A stretch of 64,000 bases of DNA from Cytobacillus firmus (GCF_023657595.1 NZ_CP098323.1:1264001-1328000); one strand, 5' to 3'. Positions 35,681 to 46,700 are shown, counted from the first letter of the stretch. The notes: a model not told the origin generated them from the letters alone. Program-made: numbers and translations.

Positions 35681-35710
35681 GGGACTCGAATATTCGAGTC
35701 CCTTATTTTT
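35681..35710. terminator. Terminator after sipV
   Basis: GGGACTCGAATATTCGAGTCCC is a perfect 22-bp palindrome followed by TTATTTTT; on the other strand it lies just after the next reverse gene. Confidence 0.86.
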
Positions 35711-35726
35711 GCAGAAAAGGTTAATC

Positions 35727-36053
35727 TTAGATAACATGCAAATTAGGATTATCCCTATATTCAGGTTCGCAGTTTACACACACGTTTTGATCATAATCAG
35801 TCATATTCACATCTTCACGATTGTATTCAATTCCACAAAGGGAACAAGCGACCATTTTTTCTTCTTCTATTTCTTCCGGGTGAATGGGAATAGCGTCATT
35901 AATATTAATAGGCTCTACGGTAATTCCGCGTGAATTGGCCATTTCGGCATTTAAGTATTCCTTTGCGGATTCTTCACTTTCCCAAAATCCCAAGTCCCAT
36001 AACAGCTCCTGGGCGTCTCCGTTTTGTGCCATCAATCCATAAACAACTTTCAT
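35727..36053 (-). CDS. Conserved hypothetical protein with C-terminal zinc-ribbon
   Basis: A 108-residue acidic protein I do not recognise. The N-terminal half (MKVVYGLMAQNGDAQELLWD...) looks globular. The C-terminal 45 residues carry two CxxC pairs, CSLC near 70-73 and CVNC near 92-95, spaced like a rubredoxin-type zinc ribbon. There is no signal peptide or membrane helix. The ATG has GGAAAGGGGC upstream on the reverse strand. It is convergent with sipV and divergent from the SDR gene, so the context gives no clear role. Confidence 0.7.
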   Translation of the reverse strand: MKVVYGLMAQNGDAQELLWDLGFWESEESAKEYLNAEMANSRGITVEPININDAIPIHPEEIEEEKMVACSLCGIEYNREDVNMTDYDQNVCVNCEPEYRDNPNLHVI

Positions 36054-36296
36054 GATAAATGCCCCTTTCCAATTTGCTGCTATTGTTTTATATTTCTTAG
36101 CCTTTTTTGGCTGCGGTTAAACCGATTCAAAAAATTCCCAACAGTTCCCTTGAAAGACTGGGATCGTTGTTTAAGAATAATTGCATGGATACAGGAGAAT
36201 CTGCGGGCTTTGTCGAATAAGAGCTGGTGTACACGTTACGGATTAGTTTTAGTTTTTGGTGTCGGAATATTTGTATATATAGTGGAGGTGCAATTA

Positions 36297-37037
36297 ATGA
36301 GGCTTAAGGATAAAGTCGCCATTATTACAGGTGCAGCCAATGGGATTGGTCTCGCTGCAGCAGAAAGGTTTGCAGGTGAAGGAGCCGCAGTAGCCATGGC
36401 AGATTATGACGCGGACATGGGAATAACCAGGGCTCAAGAGCTCAAGGAAAAAGGATTAAATGCACAGTTCTTTCAGGTTAATGTGGCTGACAGGCAAAGC
36501 ATAGACAGTATGGCGGAAGCTGTAAAAGCGGCATTTGGGAAAATTGACATCCTTATCAATAATGCAGGAATAACCAGGGACGGGATGCTTTCAAAGTTAT
36601 CCCCGGATGATTTTCAGGCGGTTATGGATGTGAATCTGTCAGGTGTTTTCCATTGTACACAAGCTGTGCTTCCATTCATGCTGGAGCAGGGAAGAGGAAA
36701 AATTATCAATACATCTTCTGTTTCCGGAATTTATGGGAATGTCGGACAGACAAACTACGCTGCAGCCAAAGCGGGTGTGGTGGGAATGACCAAAACATGG
36801 GCAAAAGAACTCGGCAGAAAAGGAATTAACGTAAATGCCGTGGCTCCAGGATTTATCTCTACAGGCATGACAGCAAAAGTGCCGGAAAAGGTGATTGGCC
36901 AAATGCAGGGTATGGTTCCGCTGGGCAGACTGGGAAAACCGGAAGATATTGCGAATGCATATCTGTTTCTGGCTTCGGATGAATCTGATTATGTGAATGG
37001 AACGGTCCTGCATGTAGATGGCGGTATTATGATGTAA
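36297..37037 (+). CDS. SDR-family reductase (FabG/acetoacetyl-CoA reductase-like)
   Basis: A 246-residue classical short-chain dehydrogenase. Cofactor motif TGAANGIG is at 11-18, NNAG at 88-91, and catalytic S141, Y154 and K158 lie in SSVSGIYGNVGQTNYAAAK. The C-terminus IMM with YVNGTVLHVDGG is typical of FabG/PhaB enzymes. Because a thiolase follows 52 bases later, a likely role is reduction of 3-oxoacyl-CoA (acetoacetyl-CoA) rather than an ACP substrate. The open frame runs upstream to 36024, but TGGAGGTG at 36283-36290 fixes the ATG at 36297. Confidence 0.87.
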   Translation: MRLKDKVAIITGAANGIGLAAAERFAGEGAAVAMADYDADMGITRAQELKEKGLNAQFFQVNVADRQSIDSMAEAVKAAFGKIDILINNAGITRDGMLSKLSPDDFQAVMDVNLSGVFHCTQAVLPFMLEQGRGKIINTSSVSGIYGNVGQTNYAAAKAGVVGMTKTWAKELGRKGINVNAVAPGFISTGMTAKVPEKVIGQMQGMVPLGRLGKPEDIANAYLFLASDESDYVNGTVLHVDGGIMM

Positions 37038-37049
37038 CCTGACTCCGAG

Positions 37050-37059
37050 CGAGTGCTCG
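37050..37059. promoter_or_regulatory. Palindrome between SDR and thiolase genes
   Basis: CGAGTGCTCG is a 10-bp palindrome, extended by flanking TGA and TCA, in the 52-base gap. It could be a TetR-type operator or a weak stem; no T-run follows, so it is not a terminator. Confidence 0.3.
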
Positions 37060-37089
37060 TTAATCAGATAATAAAAGGGGTGGAAAAGT

Positions 37090-38268
37090 ATGAGAAATGT
37101 TGTAATAACATCAGCAGTAAGAACACCGGTTGGGACTTTTGGAGGGGCCTTTAAGGATCTTTTGCCGACAGATTTGATTGTTCCAGTATTAAAAGAGGCT
37201 GCCGAAAGAAGCGGGTTGCAGAGCAGTGACGTGAATGAAGTAATTTTGGGACACTGCATTCAGCGTACTGATGAACCGAACACAGCAAGGACAGCAGCAT
37301 TGCTTGCAGGCTTTGACGATACGACAACAGGGTTCACAGTCCAGAGACAGTGTGCATCCGGTATGCAGGCCATTATTTCCGCTGCCCTGCAGATTGCATC
37401 AGGTATGTCAGATATCGTTATTGCCGGAGGAGTAGAAGCCATGAGCTCCAGTCCTTATGTATTAAAACAGCATCGCTGGGGCGCCCGCATGCAGCATGGA
37501 CAGGTAACCGACACAGTATGGGAGATTCTCGAAGATCCAATCCATCATATCATGATGGGAGAAACAGCAGAAAACCTGGCAGAAATTCATTCCATCACAA
37601 GGGAAGAGCAAGATGAAGCGGCATTGCTTAGCCATAAGAGAGCCCTGCACGCAATTGAAAACGGTTACTTTGATTCGCAGATCGTTCCAATTACTGTGAA
37701 GACCCGGAAAGGAGAAGTAACCGTTGCAAAAGATGAAAACCCGCGTGCGGACTTAACAGCGGAAAAACTGAGCAGATTGAAGCCGGTCTTTAGAAAGGGC
37801 GGAACGGTAACAGCAGGAAACTCATCCAGCCTGAATGACGGCGGAGCAGCACTGGTCCTCATGCCGGAAGAGCTGGCTCTCGAAAGAGGACTGAAGCCGC
37901 TGGCAAAGATTGCTGGCTTCTCTGTAGCGGGAGTAGATCCGAAAGTAATGGGAAGAGGACCTGTTCCGGCAGTTAAAAATGGTCTTGCCAGTGTCAATTG
38001 GTCGCTTGAAGAAGCTGATTTGATTGAAGTTAATGAGGCCTTTGCGGCCCAATATTTGGCGGTTGAGAGAGAACTTGGCTTAAACCGGGAAAAAGTAAAT
38101 GTAAATGGAAGCGGAATCAGCCTTGGACACCCTATTGGATGTACAGGTGCTCGTCTTGTCGTGAGTCTCGTTCATGAGTTAAAGAGAAGAGGAGGCCATA
38201 AAGGAATAGCTTCTTTATGTGTCGGAGGCGGAATGGGAGCCACAGTATTTGTGGAAACGTACGAATAA
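37090..38268 (+). CDS. Thiolase (acetyl-CoA C-acetyltransferase)
   Basis: A 392-residue thiolase. The acylated cysteine is C88 in QRQCASGM, GHPIGCTGAR near 348 carries the catalytic histidine, and the second cysteine lies in LCVGGGMG near 378. NEAFA is also present. The length and sequence fit biosynthetic-type enzymes condensing two acetyl-CoA, though degradative use is possible. With the preceding SDR it would form acetoacetyl-CoA and 3-hydroxybutyryl-CoA. AGGGGTGG precedes the ATG and a UUCG-loop terminator follows. No PHB synthase is in the window. Confidence 0.9.
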   Translation: MRNVVITSAVRTPVGTFGGAFKDLLPTDLIVPVLKEAAERSGLQSSDVNEVILGHCIQRTDEPNTARTAALLAGFDDTTTGFTVQRQCASGMQAIISAALQIASGMSDIVIAGGVEAMSSSPYVLKQHRWGARMQHGQVTDTVWEILEDPIHHIMMGETAENLAEIHSITREEQDEAALLSHKRALHAIENGYFDSQIVPITVKTRKGEVTVAKDENPRADLTAEKLSRLKPVFRKGGTVTAGNSSSLNDGGAALVLMPEELALERGLKPLAKIAGFSVAGVDPKVMGRGPVPAVKNGLASVNWSLEEADLIEVNEAFAAQYLAVERELGLNREKVNVNGSGISLGHPIGCTGARLVVSLVHELKRRGGHKGIASLCVGGGMGATVFVETYE

Positions 38269-38294
38269 AGAGTTCCTTCGGGAGCTCTTTCTTT
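38267..38294 (+). terminator. Terminator of the SDR-thiolase operon
   Basis: AAAGAG-T-TCC, TTCG tetraloop, GGA-G-CTCTTT, then CTTTAT, overlapping the thiolase stop. Confidence 0.78.
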
Positions 38295-38344
38295 ATCCAA
38301 GGGATTCCATCTCCTGAATAATTATTTTTACGGGAGTGAATAAA

Positions 38345-38884
38345 GTGTTAAGCAGAACAGTATTATCAGGGGAAAATATTATTCTCGGGTCGTTTATTGA
38401 CGAAGATATCAAAAAAATAATCGAGTGGCATGCGGACGAAAAAATCATGAGAAATCTGGATGCTCTGCCGGTAAAACCTAAAAAGGAAACAGAAATTAAG
38501 AAGTGGCTTGATGAGTGCCCGCAAGACACCTTCAGGTTTTCGCTCAGGTTAAAAGAAGGAAATGAATTAATCGGCTATGCAGAGTTAAACGGTATTTTAT
38601 GGCCGCACAGAACAGGCTGGGTTACCATAGCCATTGCAGATGAAACCAAATGGGGAAAAGGGTATGGAAAAGAAGCTATGCAATGCCTGATCCGCTATGC
38701 TTTTAGGGAACTGAATCTGTATAGGCTGCAGCTTACAGTATTTTCGTATAATACCAGAGCCAAGACTCTTTATGAAAGCCTTGGATTTCTGAGAGAAGGC
38801 TGCTACAGAGAGTTTCTGGAACGCGATGGAAAACGGCATGATATGTATCTCTACGGCCTCCTCCGAAAGGAATGGAAAGAGTGA
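38345..38884 (+). CDS. GNAT-family N-acetyltransferase (RimJ/RimL type)
   Basis: A 179-residue acetyltransferase. The acetyl-CoA loop is seen as KWGKGYGKEAMQCLIRYAF near 106-124 (R/Q-x-x-G-x-G/A form), followed by LNLYRLQLTVFSYNTRAKTLYESLGF, typical of RimJ/RimL proteins acting on protein N-termini or small molecules. The substrate is unknown. A GTG at 38336 is in frame but lies on the GGGAGTG ribosome site; the GTG at 38345 has correct spacing. It is convergent with the MFS gene. Confidence 0.84.
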   Translation: MLSRTVLSGENIILGSFIDEDIKKIIEWHADEKIMRNLDALPVKPKKETEIKKWLDECPQDTFRFSLRLKEGNELIGYAELNGILWPHRTGWVTIAIADETKWGKGYGKEAMQCLIRYAFRELNLYRLQLTVFSYNTRAKTLYESLGFLREGCYREFLERDGKRHDMYLYGLLRKEWKE

Positions 38885-38886
38885 AG

Positions 38887-38909
38887 AAGCGCGGATATGG
38901 TCCGCGCTT
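38887..38909. terminator. Hairpin between GNAT and MFS genes
   Basis: AAGCGCGGA and TCCGCGCTT form a 9-bp stem with a five-base loop between convergent genes; T-runs are poor on both sides. Confidence 0.5.
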
Positions 38910-38918
38910 AGCCTATTA

Positions 38919-40070
38919 TTATGACTGAAGATCAAGAGCAGCTTCTTTTGATAGAAAATAGCAAAAAACAAAATTCAGAAGAAAAAACGCAAGAAGCAAA
39001 TACAATACATTATGAAATTGAAGAATCATTGCTGCTGGCGGTGCAAGGCTCGCACCGGTTAATAGGATAAAAGAATAGAGAGAAAGGGCTTTTGCACGGT
39101 CAGCTCCTGCAAGCATGCCAATCAATGTGATAACAGTGGGAACAAGAAGGGATATGGCGGCCACAAACATGATGGAAATAGCTATCAGGGCCTTCGTGCT
39201 GCTGAAGAAAAACATATTAATAATACTTACTGTCCCCAAAAGTAAACCAAGCTTCAATGTGGAGTATGCCCCAATCCGCGCAATTAATTTACCGGTAAAG
39301 AGTGACAAAAGAGCCCCAATCAACCCCACTGCCCTTATTGTGAACAATTCCTCCATAGTTCCCCTGAAAGACCTGCCTATTGCATCATAAAAAGCTGCGA
39401 AGGAAAACAGAAGAGTAAAGGTGATAGCGTAACATTTGAGCAGGCTTCCCTGTCTTATTAGTTTTTTCATAATAGTAACAGTGGAAATCTCTGATTTAAA
39501 GGGACGAGAAGCGGGCGGGAGTATTTTATACGAGACCAGGAAAAGAATGAAATAGCAAACAGCAAAGAAATAAAAAGCATAGTTCCATTTATAATAAAAA
39601 GTAATTGCCGAGCTGATCAGCTGCCCAAGTATGCCTGCAGCAAGAAATCCTGTGTTGATGAAAACCAGCAGAAGCGTACGGCTCCTTGGCTGAAAAAGGT
39701 CAAAAGAATAAGCGAAGGCAACAGGTGCAAAACTGCCGAGGGTTACTCCCTGAATTGACCTGGTAATATAGAGCGCCTCTGCATTAGGAGAGAGCCCGAC
39801 GGCAAAAGTAGATAATGCAGAGGCAAGCAAACCTGAAATAATAATTCTCCGTCTGCCAAATGTATCGGAAGCAGGTCCAAAGAATAATAGGCCAGCAGCA
39901 TAAAAAAGTGCAAAAAGACTTCCCCCGGCCACAATATGATTTTCATTTACTTTAAATGTATCTGCAATTTCCCCGTAAATTGGGATCAGTGTATAAATGT
40001 TGCTGGCCACGAAAATTCCTGTAATTGTCAAAATGACTGAAGTTGCAATCAGGACCTGTTTTGAAATCAT
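38919..40070 (-). CDS. MFS transporter (drug/H+ antiporter type)
   Basis: A 383-residue major-facilitator protein with 12 predicted helices. The cytosolic loop-2 signature is visible as GPASDTFGRRRIIISG near 68-83. Motif-C-like sequences are not obvious, so a drug-exporter role is a family-level guess. The open frame starts at 40154, but AGGTGATAAGG directly upstream places the ATG at 40070 (MISKQVLIATS), giving the normal N-terminal first helix. It is divergent from addB. Confidence 0.83.
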   Translation of the reverse strand: MISKQVLIATSVILTITGIFVASNIYTLIPIYGEIADTFKVNENHIVAGGSLFALFYAAGLLFFGPASDTFGRRRIIISGLLASALSTFAVGLSPNAEALYITRSIQGVTLGSFAPVAFAYSFDLFQPRSRTLLLVFINTGFLAAGILGQLISSAITFYYKWNYAFYFFAVCYFILFLVSYKILPPASRPFKSEISTVTIMKKLIRQGSLLKCYAITFTLLFSFAAFYDAIGRSFRGTMEELFTIRAVGLIGALLSLFTGKLIARIGAYSTLKLGLLLGTVSIINMFFFSSTKALIAISIMFVAAISLLVPTVITLIGMLAGADRAKALSLYSFILLTGASLAPPAAMILQFHNVLYLLLAFFLLNFVFCYFLSKEAALDLQS

Positions 40071-40216
40071 CCTTATCACCTGCCGATATACTTTATGCCC
40101 GAAACCCCGAATAGGAAAGTTGTCATTTCCACAATTTTGAAGAACCCCATACAAAAAATTGAACAGCTTATATGATAAAATAATGATAGAAAGAGACCTT
40201 TGTTAGGAGGAAAAAT

Positions 40217-43200
40217 ATGACCGTACGTTTATTGATAGGCCGTTCCGGGAGCGGTAAAACGGAATACTGCCTTAACCAAATCCGTGATGAACTGCGGTTT
40301 AATCCGGATGGAGATCCAATCATTTATTTAGTGCCGGAACAAATGACGTTCCTTTCAGAATATAAATTAATTACAACACCTGGCCTTGGCGGAATGATCC
40401 GCAGTCAGGTATACTCTTTCACGCGTCTTGCCTGGAGAATTCTTCAGGAAACGGGAGGCATGAGCAGATACCATCTTAATAGTGTAGGCATCAGCATGCT
40501 AATCCGCAAAATCATTGAAGATAAAAAGGATGATCTTAAGCTTTTTCAAAGGGCTGCAGACAAAAATGGCTTTATTCAGCAAGTAGAACAAATAATGACC
40601 GAATTCAAACGATATTGTGTAGCTCCCGACGAACTGGCAGAAAGGCAATATCAGCTCTCGGCAAGGGGGAAGTCAAATAAGGCACTCCAGGATAAGCTGC
40701 ATGATCTTGAGATAATCTATAAAAATTTTGAGGAATCCCTTTCTGGCAAATATACAGATTCCGAGGATTATTTCCGCCTGCTTGCGGAAAAAGCCTCCCA
40801 TTCAGAGTATCTAAAAAATGCCGAGGTTTATATAGATGGGTTTTACAGCTTTACACCACAGGAATATGCAATTGTTGAACAGCTGATGAAGCAGTGTAAA
40901 AACGTCACAATCACATTAACGCTTGACCAGCCGTTTAAGAATAATGCTTCTGATGAGCTTCATTTATTCAGAATGCCGGGAGAGAACTATCAGACAATCA
41001 AAGAATTGGCTTCCCGCAACAGGCTGGATGTGGAAGAGATGCTCCTTTCCGAGCAAAAAAGGTGGATCACGCCTTCACTTAAGCATCTTGAGGCACATTT
41101 TGACAGCAGGCCTGCAGAGGCATTTACAGGGGAAGCGGACATTCACATTGGACAGGCTGTCAGCAGGAGAGCCGAAATTGAGGGCGTTGCCAGGGAAATT
41201 AACAAGCTTGTTCGCACAGATGGCTATCGCTACCGTGATATTGCCGTACTGGCAAGAAATGGCCAGGATTATCATGACATGATTGAAACAGTGTTCCGTG
41301 ACTATGATATCCCATTTTTTATTGATCAGAAAAGAACCATGCTGAATCACCCGCTCGTTGAGTTAATCCGGTCAACACTTGAGATAATCAATGGGAATTG
41401 GCGCTATGAACCGATTTTCAGAGCTATAAAAACAGAGCTGATTTTTCCGTCCAGATTAAACACCGGAAAGCTTCGTGAGCAAATGGACAGACTTGAGAAC
41501 TATGTTCTTGCCTATGGCATTCAAGGAGACAAATGGACGAAGAAGAAGAGATGGACATACAGAAGAATCAGGGGGCTCGAGTTTGAAGCAGTTGCCCAGA
41601 CTGATGCCGAGAAAAAAGTAGAAGATGAGTTAAATGATCTGCGCGAAATGATTACAGGCCCAATAGTAAGGCTGCACAGGCGCTTAAGAAAGGCTGCTGA
41701 TGGCCGCAGCTTGTGTGAAGCTTTATTCTTATACATGGAAGAATTGGATGTTCCTCTGAAGATTGAAAAGTGGAAAACTGCTCAGGAGGATAAAGGGAAC
41801 CTTGTTAAGTCAAGGGAACATGGACAAGCATGGAATTCCATTATGGAGCTTCTGGATCAATATGTGGAAATGCTTGGTGAAGAAGAAGTGAGCCTTAAGC
41901 GTTTTGCATCCATTCTTGATGCCGGATTGGAGTCGCTTCGCTTTACGCTTGTTCCGCCTGCCATTGATCAGGTCATGGCGGCCGATTTGGAAAGATCAAG
42001 GCTAACCGATATTAAAGCTGCTTTTGTCATTGGGCTTAATGAAGGAGTACTTCCTGCCAAATTCTCGGAGGATGGTGTGCTGGCGGATGACGACAGGGAA
42101 ATGCTGAACACGAACGGAATGAAACTGGCGCCGGGAAGCCGCACACGTCTGCTTGATGAGGAATTTATAGCTTATAAAGCGTTTGTTACTCCATCAGAAA
42201 AACTTTATATCAGCTACCCATTGGCAAATGAAGAAGGTAAAGCACTTATGCCGTCTCCTTATTTTAAAAGATTGGGAGATTTATTTCCTGATTGCAGGCA
42301 TCATTCCTTCATGTCTGATCCGGCAGAGCTGCCGGAAACAGAGCAGCTGGAGTATGCTGATAACCTTAATACAGCATTATCGTATTTGACTTCACAGCTT
42401 CAGCTCAAAAAACGCAGCTATCCAATCTATGACCTTTGGTGGGATGTTTATAACTATTACCTTAAAAATGAGCAGTGGAGAAGGCCTGCATTGAAGGTGC
42501 TTTCCAGCCTTAATTATGAAAACAGGACACTTCAGCTTGGTGAGGACGTCAGTAAGGAATTATATGGCGACCATATTCAGGCGAGTGTTTCGAGAATGGA
42601 ATTATTCCATAGCTGTCCATTTTCCCATTTTGCACAGCATGGACTAAGGCTGCGGGAAAGACAGGTATACCGCCTGGAGGCACCGGATATCGGGGATCTT
42701 TTCCATGCTGCTTTAAAATTTATTGCAGAAACAGTTATGACTCAGAAACTTTCATGGACAGATATGACGAGGGAACAGTGTGAGATCCTTGCAAAAGAAG
42801 CAGTTGAAATGCTTGCTCCTAAACTTCAAAATGAAATTCTCTTAAGCTCGAACAGGCATCACTATATTAAGAGAAAGCTTGAGCAAATTATCAGCAGGGC
42901 TTCCTATGTCATCAGCGAGCATGCCAAATCAAGCGGATTCTCGCCGGTGGGCCTTGAACTGGGGTTTGGGCCGAAAGGAGAGCTTCCTTCGCTTGCTTTT
43001 CCTCTTAAAAACGGGGCTAAAATGGAGCTTGTCGGAAGAATTGACAGAGTAGACAAGGCTCAGGATGCCAACGGGACATTTTTACGGGTAATTGACTATA
43101 AATCCAGCTCCAAGGATCTGAATGTAAGTGAGGTTTACTATGGCATTGCTCTGCAGATGCTGACATATCTGGACATCATTATTGCCCATTCCAGCTCTTT

Positions 43201-43723
43201 AATTGGAACAAAAGCCGATCCGGCAGGAGTCCTTTACTTCCATGTCCATAATCCAATCGTCAGCACATCAAAAATGCTGACATTGGAGGATATCGAACAG
43301 GAACTCTATAAGAAATTCAAAATGAATGGCCTCCTGCTTGGAGAAGAAAATGTAATCAAGTTAATGGACCAGACTATTGAGACAGGCGACTCATCCATTA
43401 TTTCAGCGGGGTTCAAAAAGGACGGCACCCTTTCGAAGCGGTCTAAAGTGGCAAGCAAGCAGGAGTTTGATTATTTGCGCCGCTATGTAAGAAAGATGTA
43501 TAGGCATACAGGCAATAAGATTACAGAGGGCAATGTTGATATTGCCCCATATAAAATGAAGGAAAAAACACCATGTACATTTTGCGCCTATAAATCTGTA
43601 TGCCAATTTGATGAATCTCTTGAAACAAATGATTACAGATTATTTACTCCTAAGCCAAAAGAAGACATGATTGAAATCATCAAGAAGGAGGTGGAGGGAG
43701 ATGAAAATGACCATACCGCCTAA
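40217..43723 (+). CDS. addB: ATP-dependent helicase/deoxyribonuclease subunit B (AddB)
   Basis: A 1168-residue subunit of the AddAB helicase-nuclease that processes double-strand breaks to Chi. The N-terminus has Walker A GRSGSGKT. The C-terminal RecB-type nuclease motif is RVIDYKSSSKD near 951-960. Four cysteines, C800, C1120, C1123 and C1129, match the spacing of the iron-sulfur cluster described for B. subtilis AddB, so the nuclease fold should be intact. TAGGAGGAAAA precedes the ATG. addA overlaps its end by 23 bases. Confidence 0.96.
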   Translation: MTVRLLIGRSGSGKTEYCLNQIRDELRFNPDGDPIIYLVPEQMTFLSEYKLITTPGLGGMIRSQVYSFTRLAWRILQETGGMSRYHLNSVGISMLIRKIIEDKKDDLKLFQRAADKNGFIQQVEQIMTEFKRYCVAPDELAERQYQLSARGKSNKALQDKLHDLEIIYKNFEESLSGKYTDSEDYFRLLAEKASHSEYLKNAEVYIDGFYSFTPQEYAIVEQLMKQCKNVTITLTLDQPFKNNASDELHLFRMPGENYQTIKELASRNRLDVEEMLLSEQKRWITPSLKHLEAHFDSRPAEAFTGEADIHIGQAVSRRAEIEGVAREINKLVRTDGYRYRDIAVLARNGQDYHDMIETVFRDYDIPFFIDQKRTMLNHPLVELIRSTLEIINGNWRYEPIFRAIKTELIFPSRLNTGKLREQMDRLENYVLAYGIQGDKWTKKKRWTYRRIRGLEFEAVAQTDAEKKVEDELNDLREMITGPIVRLHRRLRKAADGRSLCEALFLYMEELDVPLKIEKWKTAQEDKGNLVKSREHGQAWNSIMELLDQYVEMLGEEEVSLKRFASILDAGLESLRFTLVPPAIDQVMAADLERSRLTDIKAAFVIGLNEGVLPAKFSEDGVLADDDREMLNTNGMKLAPGSRTRLLDEEFIAYKAFVTPSEKLYISYPLANEEGKALMPSPYFKRLGDLFPDCRHHSFMSDPAELPETEQLEYADNLNTALSYLTSQLQLKKRSYPIYDLWWDVYNYYLKNEQWRRPALKVLSSLNYENRTLQLGEDVSKELYGDHIQASVSRMELFHSCPFSHFAQHGLRLRERQVYRLEAPDIGDLFHAALKFIAETVMTQKLSWTDMTREQCEILAKEAVEMLAPKLQNEILLSSNRHHYIKRKLEQIISRASYVISEHAKSSGFSPVGLELGFGPKGELPSLAFPLKNGAKMELVGRIDRVDKAQDANGTFLRVIDYKSSSKDLNVSEVYYGIALQMLTYLDIIIAHSSSLIGTKADPAGVLYFHVHNPIVSTSKMLTLEDIEQELYKKFKMNGLLLGEENVIKLMDQTIETGDSSIISAGFKKDGTLSKRSKVASKQEFDYLRRYVRKMYRHTGNKITEGNVDIAPYKMKEKTPCTFCAYKSVCQFDESLETNDYRLFTPKPKEDMIEIIKKEVEGDENDHTA

Positions 43724-46700
43724 GCCGGAAGGTGCAACCTGGACTGATGACCAATGGAAAGCGATTATGGCCAAGGGCCAGGATATCCTGGTGGCTGCAG
43801 CAGCCGGATCAGGGAAAACCGCTGTTTTGGTTGAAAGGATTATCAATAAGATTATCGCGGATGAAGATCCTATTAATGTCGATGAACTGCTGGTTGTGAC
43901 CTTCACAAATGCCTCGGCAGCAGAAATGAGGCACAGAATCGGCGAGGCTCTTGAAAAAGCTATAAATGATAATCCGCGATCTGCTCACCTCAGAAAACAG
44001 GTAAGCTTATTAAACAGGGCATCCATCTCGACTCTGCACTCATTTTGCTTAGAGATGATACGCAAATATTACTACATGACCGATATTGATCCGGGGTTTC
44101 GGATCGCTGATGAAACTGAAGCACAGCTTTTGAGGGATGAAGTACTCGAAGAGCTTTTTGAAGATGAATACGGCAAAGAGGGAAATGAAGGATTCTTTGC
44201 ACTTGTTGACACTTTTACAAATGACAGAAGTGACACTGCCCTTCAGGATATAATAAGGGACTTATACGATTTTGCCTGTTCCAACCCTTCGCCTAATCAA
44301 TATCTTGATTCAATTGTTGAGATGTATAATGTGGACGGAGTCAGCAGTCTTGAGCAGCTTCCATTTGTCCGTTCGCTTTTGGAGGATATTGATCTTCAGC
44401 TGAAAGGAGCCAAACAGCTGCTTGAATATGGGCTTGAGCTGACCAAGCTTCCAGGGGGACCTGCTCCGAGAGCAGAGAACTTTATCGCAGATCTCCATGT
44501 TGTAAATACACTAATTGAAGCGAAAAATGATTCATGGGCGATGCTGTATGAAGCGATGCAATCATGGTCTTTTGGCAGAGCCAAAGCATGTAAGGGCGAT
44601 GAATATGATGAAGGACTGGTCGAAAAAGCAAAAAAACTTAGGGATCAGGCCAAGAAAATCATAACCGGCCTGCAGGAAGAACTGTTTCTCCGCAGACAGG
44701 AAAGCTTCATGCGTGATATGGCGGAAATGAAGCCCCATATCGAAGAGCTTGTTTCGTTAGTTAAAGCATTTTCGATTCGCTTTAATCAGGTTAAAACTGA
44801 AAAAGGGCTTGTTGACTTTGCTGATCTTGAGCATTATTGCCTTGAAATTCTTTCATCACCAGATGAGGAGGGACGGCTTTGGCCTTCAGAAGCGGCTCGT
44901 GTCTGCAGAAATCAGTTCAAAGAAGTTCTGGTTGATGAGTATCAGGATACCAACATGGTTCAGGAAGCTATTTTGCAGCTGGTAACGGCAGATTCAGAAG
45001 AGAACGGGAATTTATTCATGGTAGGGGATGTTAAGCAGTCGATCTACCGTTTCCGCCTTGCAGAGCCTAATCTGTTTCTGGGCAAGTACACGCGGTTTGA
45101 ACGGGATGGAGAAAGAGCAGGGCTCAGAATTGATCTGGCGCGAAATTTCAGAAGCCGTAAAGAAGTTCTGCATGGGACCAACTATATCTTTAAGCAGATT
45201 ATGGGGACGTCTGTCGGTGAAATTGAGTATGACCAGGCAGCTGAACTTATTAAAGGAGCTCCCTATTCAGAGGATCAGGAGCAGCCTGTTGAGCTTGCTA
45301 TTATTGACCTTGAGGGAAATGAAAAGAGTGAACCGGAACCTGAATCCATAGATGAGGGTTTTGACAGCGAAGATTTAGCCCAGTCACAGCTCGAAGCCAG
45401 ATATATGGCTTCTAAAATTAAAGAAATCATTGGGAATCGGAAAGAAGTTTACAACACAAAGACTCATTCCGGGCGGCCTGCCAAGTACAGGGATATTGTC
45501 ATCCTGCTTCGTTCCATGACATGGGCTCCTCAGATTATGGAGGAATTCAAACAGCAGGGAATCCCTGTCTATGCCAACCTTTCCAGCGGTTATTTTGAAG
45601 CAACAGAAGTAGCGATAATGATGTCACTTCTAAAAGTGATAGATAATCCGTATCAGGATATTCCACTGGCATCGGTTCTAAGATCTCCTATTTTGGGTCT
45701 GACCGAAGAAGAGCTTGCACAAATCAGAATCCAGAATAAAAGGGGTTCATTCTATGAAGCATTAACTTCTTTTTGCCGGAATCACCCAACCCTTGAAACG
45801 GGAGAATTAAATGAAAAGGTCCGGCCATTTTTTGATGCTCTTGAAGAATGGCGTGTAATGGCGCGGCAGGGTTCCCTTTCGGAGCTGATCTGGCATCTCT
45901 ATAGACAAACCAGATTTTATGATTTTGTCGGCGGTATGCCAGGCGGAAAACAAAGACAGGCAAATCTTCGGGCATTGTACGACAGAGCCAGGCAGTATGA
46001 AGCAACCTCATTCAGAGGATTATTCCGCTTTTTAAGGTTTATAGAACGAATGCGGGATAGAGGCGATGACCTTGGTGCTGCCCGCGCTTTAGGTGAGCAG
46101 GAAGATGTTGTCCGTCTCATGACGATCCACAGCAGCAAAGGTCTTGAATTTCCTTTTGTTTTTATTGCAGGGCTTGCCCGCAGCTTTAATACGATGGACT
46201 TGAAAAAGGCATATATGCTTGATAAGGAATTTGGATTCGCTGCAAAATATGTAAATGCCGAGAAGAGAATTTCGTATCCCTCTCTGCCGCAAATTGCTTT
46301 TAAACGAAAAAAGAAAATGGAAATGCTGGCTGAAGAAATGCGGGTTCTATATGTTGCTTTAACGAGGGCGAAGGAAAAACTGTACCTGGTTTCGTCTGTC
46401 AAGAGTGCAGACAAAAAATTAAATAAGTGGCTGCAGGCATCCGAACATAAAGACTGGCTCCTGAATGAGTATGACAGGGCTTCTGCAACCAGTTATCTGG
46501 ACTGGATTGGCCCGGCTCTTGTCCGGCATCGGGAGTGTGAGGCATTGAGAGGGGAAGTTCCGGTGGATCCTCTCGTCTCGGGTGATATACTTGAACACCC
46601 TTCCTGCTGGAATATAACCATAATTAAAAGCGAAGAAGCTGCAGTTCTTCCGGAAGAAGCCACTGAGGGCGAAACGGAATTGCTGAAATTGGTTTATGAA

